Position numbers and translations under genes: made by a program
Assembly (NCBI GenBank): GCA_002633025.1
Contig: NMRB01000104.1
Coordinates: 556,782-620,781, forward strand
DNA length: 64,000 bases
Direction of reading: 5' to 3'
From: Notospermus geniculatus
Lineage: Eukaryota; Nemertea; Pilidiophora; Heteronemertea; Lineidae
In this document: positions 59,613 to 64,000 of the stretch, piece by piece
Numbering within the stretch: the first letter of the stretch is position 1
How the letters are laid out: each line of letters opens with the position of its first letter
The notes under the pieces: generated by a model
Told to the model about the DNA's origin: nothing
Seen by the model: only the letters and a program-made list of their open reading frames with translations
Databases searched by the model: none

Positions 59613-62363
59613 ATGACAGTTTTTGCGGAAGCTCGACCGTTCCCGGGGCTGGGAGAAGACAAAGAAATCGACGTGGACGAATTCGCCGCAGCGTCAGAGA
59701 TTTTACCAATATTCTTAGGTATGTATTTATCAACATCAACATTATTTAGCCTACCGTTAATTATGAGCAGATCTACATTAATCTACGGTCATTTTTTACG
59801 GTATTTAAACGCACACTCTTTTGAAAGCGGCCTTGAAGTCAATACACAGTAGCAGATGTGTCGAATATATTGTGGGCCGTATGCACCAAACGAAGATAAT
59901 CTTCAACTCAGGTTGAGCCACAACTTTTCAATTGTTCAGGTTTACTGGGGTATGATCTGACAATGGAAAACTTGTGGCTAAACCTGAGTTCAAGATTATC
60001 TTTGCTTGGTGCATACGGCCCTATATAGGGTATAGCCTGGGCCTACACGGGCGGCATGCAATGCCGACGGTCGAACGAGTCGTTTAGATTTTTTTGTGTT
60101 GACGATGGAGTTGAGAAAACGGGCAATGACTTTTCAAAACTTGAGTAGTCGCGTCCGAAGCAGAACTAGGCCTACGATGAGGTGACGCCAACCGTGAAAT
60201 ACAGGCATCGCATAAGAGTGTAATCAAAAATATATATCTATTTTTGGTGTAATGAAACAGCTCGAAGTTAAATTTGAGCTACTGAAAGATGTCCCGTACT
60301 ACTTCCCCAATAAAAAAATCATGTACACATGTACTGGCCCAACTGTGCCCTGGGATTGTCAACTGAAAGTTTATCAACAAGGCGATCTCAATGCAGTGAT
60401 CATCGATCGATGGCAAAATTCGGGCTTTACTTTGTTGATTTGTTCTTCATCCGATTCTGCCGTCATACAAACTAAGGTTCACATAACTTTGGATTTTTTC
60501 TCCTTTTTTAGATAAAATGGGCTGTTTTCCGGATTTAGTTAAGAATGATGTCAAAGGAAACATACGGGTAAGTTTTTTTAATCGCTATCCTGTGTAAAAG
60601 TGGAAAAGTGATTCGGCTTCTATTGTGCGGTAAAGGATCTAAAGCTTGAATACAGATACTGTTCTTGTTTCAAGAGAAAGTAGGGACCAATACATGAATT
60701 TAGCCCTTCGAACGCATATTTTCATCATACATGTAAATGCTTGCATTTTTCTCTCTATTCTAGAAATTGCGTGACTCTTTGTCAAAACACGGTATGAAGC
60801 AGATTAAGGCCCAGTTAGAAAAGGATAAATCTTTAAAAATACAAAACCATGGAGATTCTGCGTCTCTTGCTCTTCTCTGGCTAAGACGGTAAGTCGAACG
60901 CACAGATGCCGAAAATTGGCCAGCCAAAAAACTGCCGTACGTTTTCTAATTGATAGAATTACTATAGCTCTAGTGGGTCTAATTTTCTAAATACCGGTAT
61001 AGGCTCACATGAGACTTCAAAGCCCTGAGGCTGGACAAAGAATATCACAACTAGCATGAAATAGGCTTATACTAAGACCAAATATATAAATGAATACATG
61101 TACATGTAATTCAATCAACCAATCATACTGGTATATAACACCATGATGTTATATCAAGTAAGCTTTTCAACGATTTCACAATGAAATAATCGTTGAGTGG
61201 AAGACAGAGGTTGGCTCGAAATGGACTCTACGGTCGAAGATAGCACGCTTCCCCTTGCAAATAACGGTGAGGCCCCAATCAGTTTCGGACCTTAATCCCC
61301 CGGCCCTTCTTCATCTCCAGGGCGCTGCTCTTCATGTGGCACTTACAAAAACATATCATCGTGGATCATCTTGCCAACAAGATGCCCGATTCGATACGAG
61401 AGCCGGCAAATAAGGCATATGCGTTGTCACTAGACAAACATCACAACATAGCGATGAGGACAGTATTCAAAGTAAGTATATATGGGTTAAAAGCGTTTCG
61501 CACTGCGTTTACAATTTTTCTGAAAATGGACATTTTCAGTGAGGATTAGTGGTGGTAATTATGTTACATTTCCGAGTGAAAATCGTAAAACACGCGGCGT
61601 GACCGATCAACTGGACCAAGGCCTAGAACGCATGCAACGAGATTACTGTGATCATTAAATCCAGGAACGACGAGGGTGGGGCAACTGAGTCTTTGTTTTC
61701 TATTCATTTTGGGCGTTTCTCTGATTTCCTTTCTTTTAGACTGTTTTGCGGTTCGCGCCTTCACGGACGGCGGCGTTGGCGAGTTTATCAAACGATGCCT
61801 CAGTTTCGCAGGTAAGGAGAACACAGATGATGATGTCAGTCATCTCCCTCCGCAGTTCCAAACCGCCACCCACTACGTTATCCATGCTCTGAGTCTCATG
61901 GCCAACTATAAATACTGGGGACGAGTGTATACCAATGAAGGCCTTTTGTAACAATCATTAATCATGTTAATATCAACTCTGCGAACGAATAATCGGTGGT
62001 AATGTTACGCCTGTAATTCAAAAAAATGTTTGTCGTCGAAGACTTGGCCTAGGCCTACGAACGTCCATGATAGCTAAATTGAATATCAATGGATTTCAAT
62101 GATCAATAACAATACATGTATATGGCAAATCATATTTTTTCACCTCGCTTATCATAAACGAGTCAAAGCAGGTGAAGTCGTTTGGTCTGACATTAAGTCA
62201 TGTAATGGGACTAATTTTTGATTTCTCATACCCTCAGGTTATTGACGATATGCAAAATACGCTGGAGAAGTTATGGCCTTTATTGGTGGTCATACGAGAG
62301 TATTATATCGAAGTTGACGAGGCCAGATTCAAGGATGAGTTCAGGGGGGAGGATGACGCCTAG
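59613..62363 (+). CDS. GLTP: Glycolipid transfer protein
   Basis: Exons 59613-59718, 60512-60567, 60764-60888, 61321-61471, 61740-61811 and 62238-62363 join in phase to 211 residues; the family norm is about 209. GLTP is a cytosolic all-helical protein that carries glycosphingolipids between membranes. The sugar-binding residues are in place: Asp48, Asn52 and Lys55 (in KNDVKGNIRK) keep the human numbering. The tryptophan of ALLWLRR is residue 93 and the histidine of DKHHN is residue 137 (human Trp96 and His140). The segment FK-TVLRFAPSR across the exon 4/5 join matches the family. The C-terminal helix (VIDDMQNTLEKLW) is present, but the tail is acidic instead of ending in the usual Tyr-Lys-Val. 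Intron 1 holds a MITE and an ultra-short palindrome. Confidence 0.93.
59874..60021. mobile_element. Fold-back MITE, GGGCCGTATGCACCAA family
   Basis: The arms GGGCCGTATGCACCAA and TTGGTGCATACGGCCC, plus inner AGATAATCTT and TTGAGCCACAACTTTTC, pair. Related to the truncated element at 9720. In GLTP intron 1. Confidence 0.85.
60225..60246. mobile_element. Ultra-short palindromic insertion, family 2 (22 bp)
   Basis: CAAAAATATA faces TATCTATTTTTG. GTGTAAT flanks both sides exactly (60218-60224 and 60247-60253). In GLTP intron 1. Confidence 0.8.
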
Positions 62364-63283
62364 TAGTTACGGAATTTTCATGTTACTATGGAACACGACG
62401 AAAAGAAGGATCGTGAGAACCCGACGTAAACCCCAGCATGCCGAATGATCGAAAGCCGCGGCAAATTCCGCCGCAAGTCACGTCGAATTCCACTTCCTCA
62501 TCGGGAAACATGGTACGCTGAGAAAAGCGAGGAATATAATCGTATTAGATACATGGGGGTCAAGTTGATACGACATAGGGTGGATCGGACGGTGGATCGG
62601 GTATCGGATCCATCTATTTTGTAGGATTTACGAGCCGACCAACCTCGGAGAGGAACATGTAGCCCTTCCCTTCGTTTCGCCCACAAGAGGAATTGTGCAC
62701 GGAAAACGATACCAGGGACATCTTGAAGTGGTGTACCATGACTTGATTGCGGACTGAACATGGTAGCCAACATGCATATGAACGTGGAATGGTAGGATGG
62801 CTGAGAAAGCCAACGACTTGATTTCCTAAAAGTACCCACCCATAAAATGCATAATACATGTATGCCCGATGAAGAAAAACATTATTTTCGGGCTGGGAAA
62901 AAATCAGTCTCACAATCGACCGCAATTTCTTGCCAAACAAAGACGCATGCATTTATCACTCCCCATGGAGTGATTATTTTTGAACATGATTATAACAGGG
63001 AGCTTATATTCAACTGACTTGGGTCTTAAATCCCCGTCAGCATGCAACTCGGGTACAGACTTCCCAGGCCACCAGACCAGACACGGGGCACACTGAGTAA
63101 GGGCAGCAAATGCACATCACATTACTATTCTTATAATTGTTCGGTTGGATATATACTTGTATATTTTCTCAAAAATAAAAACTCATTGATTGCCATAGAG
63201 AAAGCGTTTACTATTCTCATTTCTTTACAATGGTATTTCCTACTAGCCCGAAGGCGGGCCACATCCATTAACGTACACTACGT
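62364..63283. other. Region between GLTP and the EF-hand gene
   Basis: Presumably GLTP 3' UTR from the left and EF-hand gene 3' UTR from the right. The overlapping minus-strand ORFs at 62498-62952 show no domain. AATAAA at about 63174 on the plus strand could serve GLTP. Confidence 0.35.
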
Positions 63284-63491
63284 CTACATGGCGGCCAGGA
63301 ATTCTTCATAGGTCACCTTCCCATCGAAATTCTTGTCGGCGGCTTGGATGATTTCTTCCGCTTTCTCCTTAGGGATGTCTGCGCCGGTCTGGCTGATCGT
63401 CTCCCGGACTTCGTCCGCTGTGATGTAGCCACTGTCATCCTTGTCGATGAGACGGAACCGCGCCCTCAGCGCTGCCCTTGTTGCCGCATCC
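63284..63491 (-). CDS. Calmodulin-like EF-hand protein, last exon
   Basis: The exon opens after the acceptor TTGACTTGCAG and encodes 68 residues to a TAG. It carries two EF-hands with complete calcium loops, DKDDSGYITADE and DKNFDGKVTYEE, separated by a helix, and ends EEFLAAM. This is the C-terminal half of a calmodulin/troponin-C-type protein, a calcium sensor. It is not calmodulin itself, because the loops and end differ. The earlier exons would lie to the right on this strand; none is recognised in the remaining 500 bp of the window. Confidence 0.85.
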
Positions 63492-63862
63492 CTGCAAGTC
63501 AAATGAGACGTAGTCCCATAAAGTACCTCGATATGATTAATGACCATGGGAAGTTCCCTAAATACGATTTAGGTCGTGCTCTTTGAGCTGTCGATTAACC
63601 TCGTGTGGCATTTGTTTGTCAGGAGACACTGGAGACGAGTGTATAGTAGCAAGCGAGGGAGATCTCTGGCGAGAAATAACAGCCGAGATCACGAAGTCAT
63701 CGGGAAGTTACCGTACATACAGAAGCAAAATGATCTACGTGCACATGAACATGGGGACACATATGTATGTACATTTCAGACAATACAACTGACAAGCGAT
63801 TTTCACCGTCATAGCTGCGACCAGTCCGATCACTTGCGTTCCTGCAGGGGACCTTATTAGGT

Positions 63863-63978
63863 ACTTCCGGCAAGGCTCCGTATCGTCGATCCGTATCACG
63901 TATGACGTATCGAGCTAATGCATTTTCTATTAAAGTCATACGTCATACGGATCGACGATACGGAGCCTTGCCGGAAGT
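63863..63978. mobile_element. Fold-back element with perfect 34-bp arms
   Basis: 63863-63896 (ACTTCCGGCAAGGCTCCGTA...) and 63945-63978 are exact complements, with further inner pairing of TATGACGTA and TACGTCATA. It lies in the upstream intron or flank of the EF-hand gene. Confidence 0.8.
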
Positions 63979-64000
63979 CCCTATTCACGAAGCTCCCGTA

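Noticed and set aside
60252-60515. 87-codon ORF in GLTP intron 1
   Set aside because: It overlaps an ultra-short palindromic insertion and runs into GLTP exon 2 in a different frame; no domain seen.

Overview
This is nuclear DNA from an animal. Genes are split by GT-AG introns, the families are metazoan (death-fold plus very large GTPase, ependymin-related, ALG12, ankyrin/SOCS-box, GLTP, EF-hand), and the non-coding part is crowded with fold-back elements, tRNA-derived SINE heads and palindromic octamers such as TAGGCCTA. A marine invertebrate (lophotrochozoan or non-vertebrate deuterostome) fits best; the phylum cannot be fixed from sequence alone. Sequencing gaps lie at 9720, 30802-30809, 39968, 45940-46021 and 55152.

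Layout. 1487-9501 (+): a five-exon gene for an inferred 1792-residue interferon-inducible-type very large GTPase (VLIG/GVIN family) whose first exons encode a death-effector-like domain. 9502-25965: gene-poor repeat territory. 25966-28377 (+): a five-exon gene for an unrecognised secreted cysteine-rich protein. 31009-36440 and 37321-43815: two direct copies of one segment, each carrying the 5' part of an ependymin-related gene (-) and most of a novel small secreted cysteine-rich gene (+). Each copy is damaged differently, and copy B carries insertions that copy A lacks, including a TTAA-flanked piggyBac-like element. This may be a true tandem duplication or two haplotypes assembled in series. 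46171-53929 (+): ALG12, nine exons, lacking only its first few codons, with a 4-kb inverted-repeat element in intron 2. 56776-58029 (+): single-exon ankyrin-repeat SOCS-box protein. 59613-62363 (+): six-exon glycolipid transfer protein. 63284-63491 (-): last exon of a calmodulin-like gene.

The most unusual signal is a set of tiny palindromes (16-43 bp) in two sequence families, CTTGGAGGAATT...AATTCCTCCAAG and CAAAAATAGATA...TATCTATTTTTG. Nine copies are flanked by perfect 7-bp direct repeats that differ from site to site, as expected of target-site duplications. They look like mobile elements reduced to almost nothing but their inverted ends. The genes do not form an operon-like pathway. The VLIG gene is plausibly innate-immune, ALG12 is an ER glycosylation enzyme, and GLTP is a cytosolic lipid carrier. 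All multi-exon models were built by matching splice sites and codon phase by eye, without transcript data.
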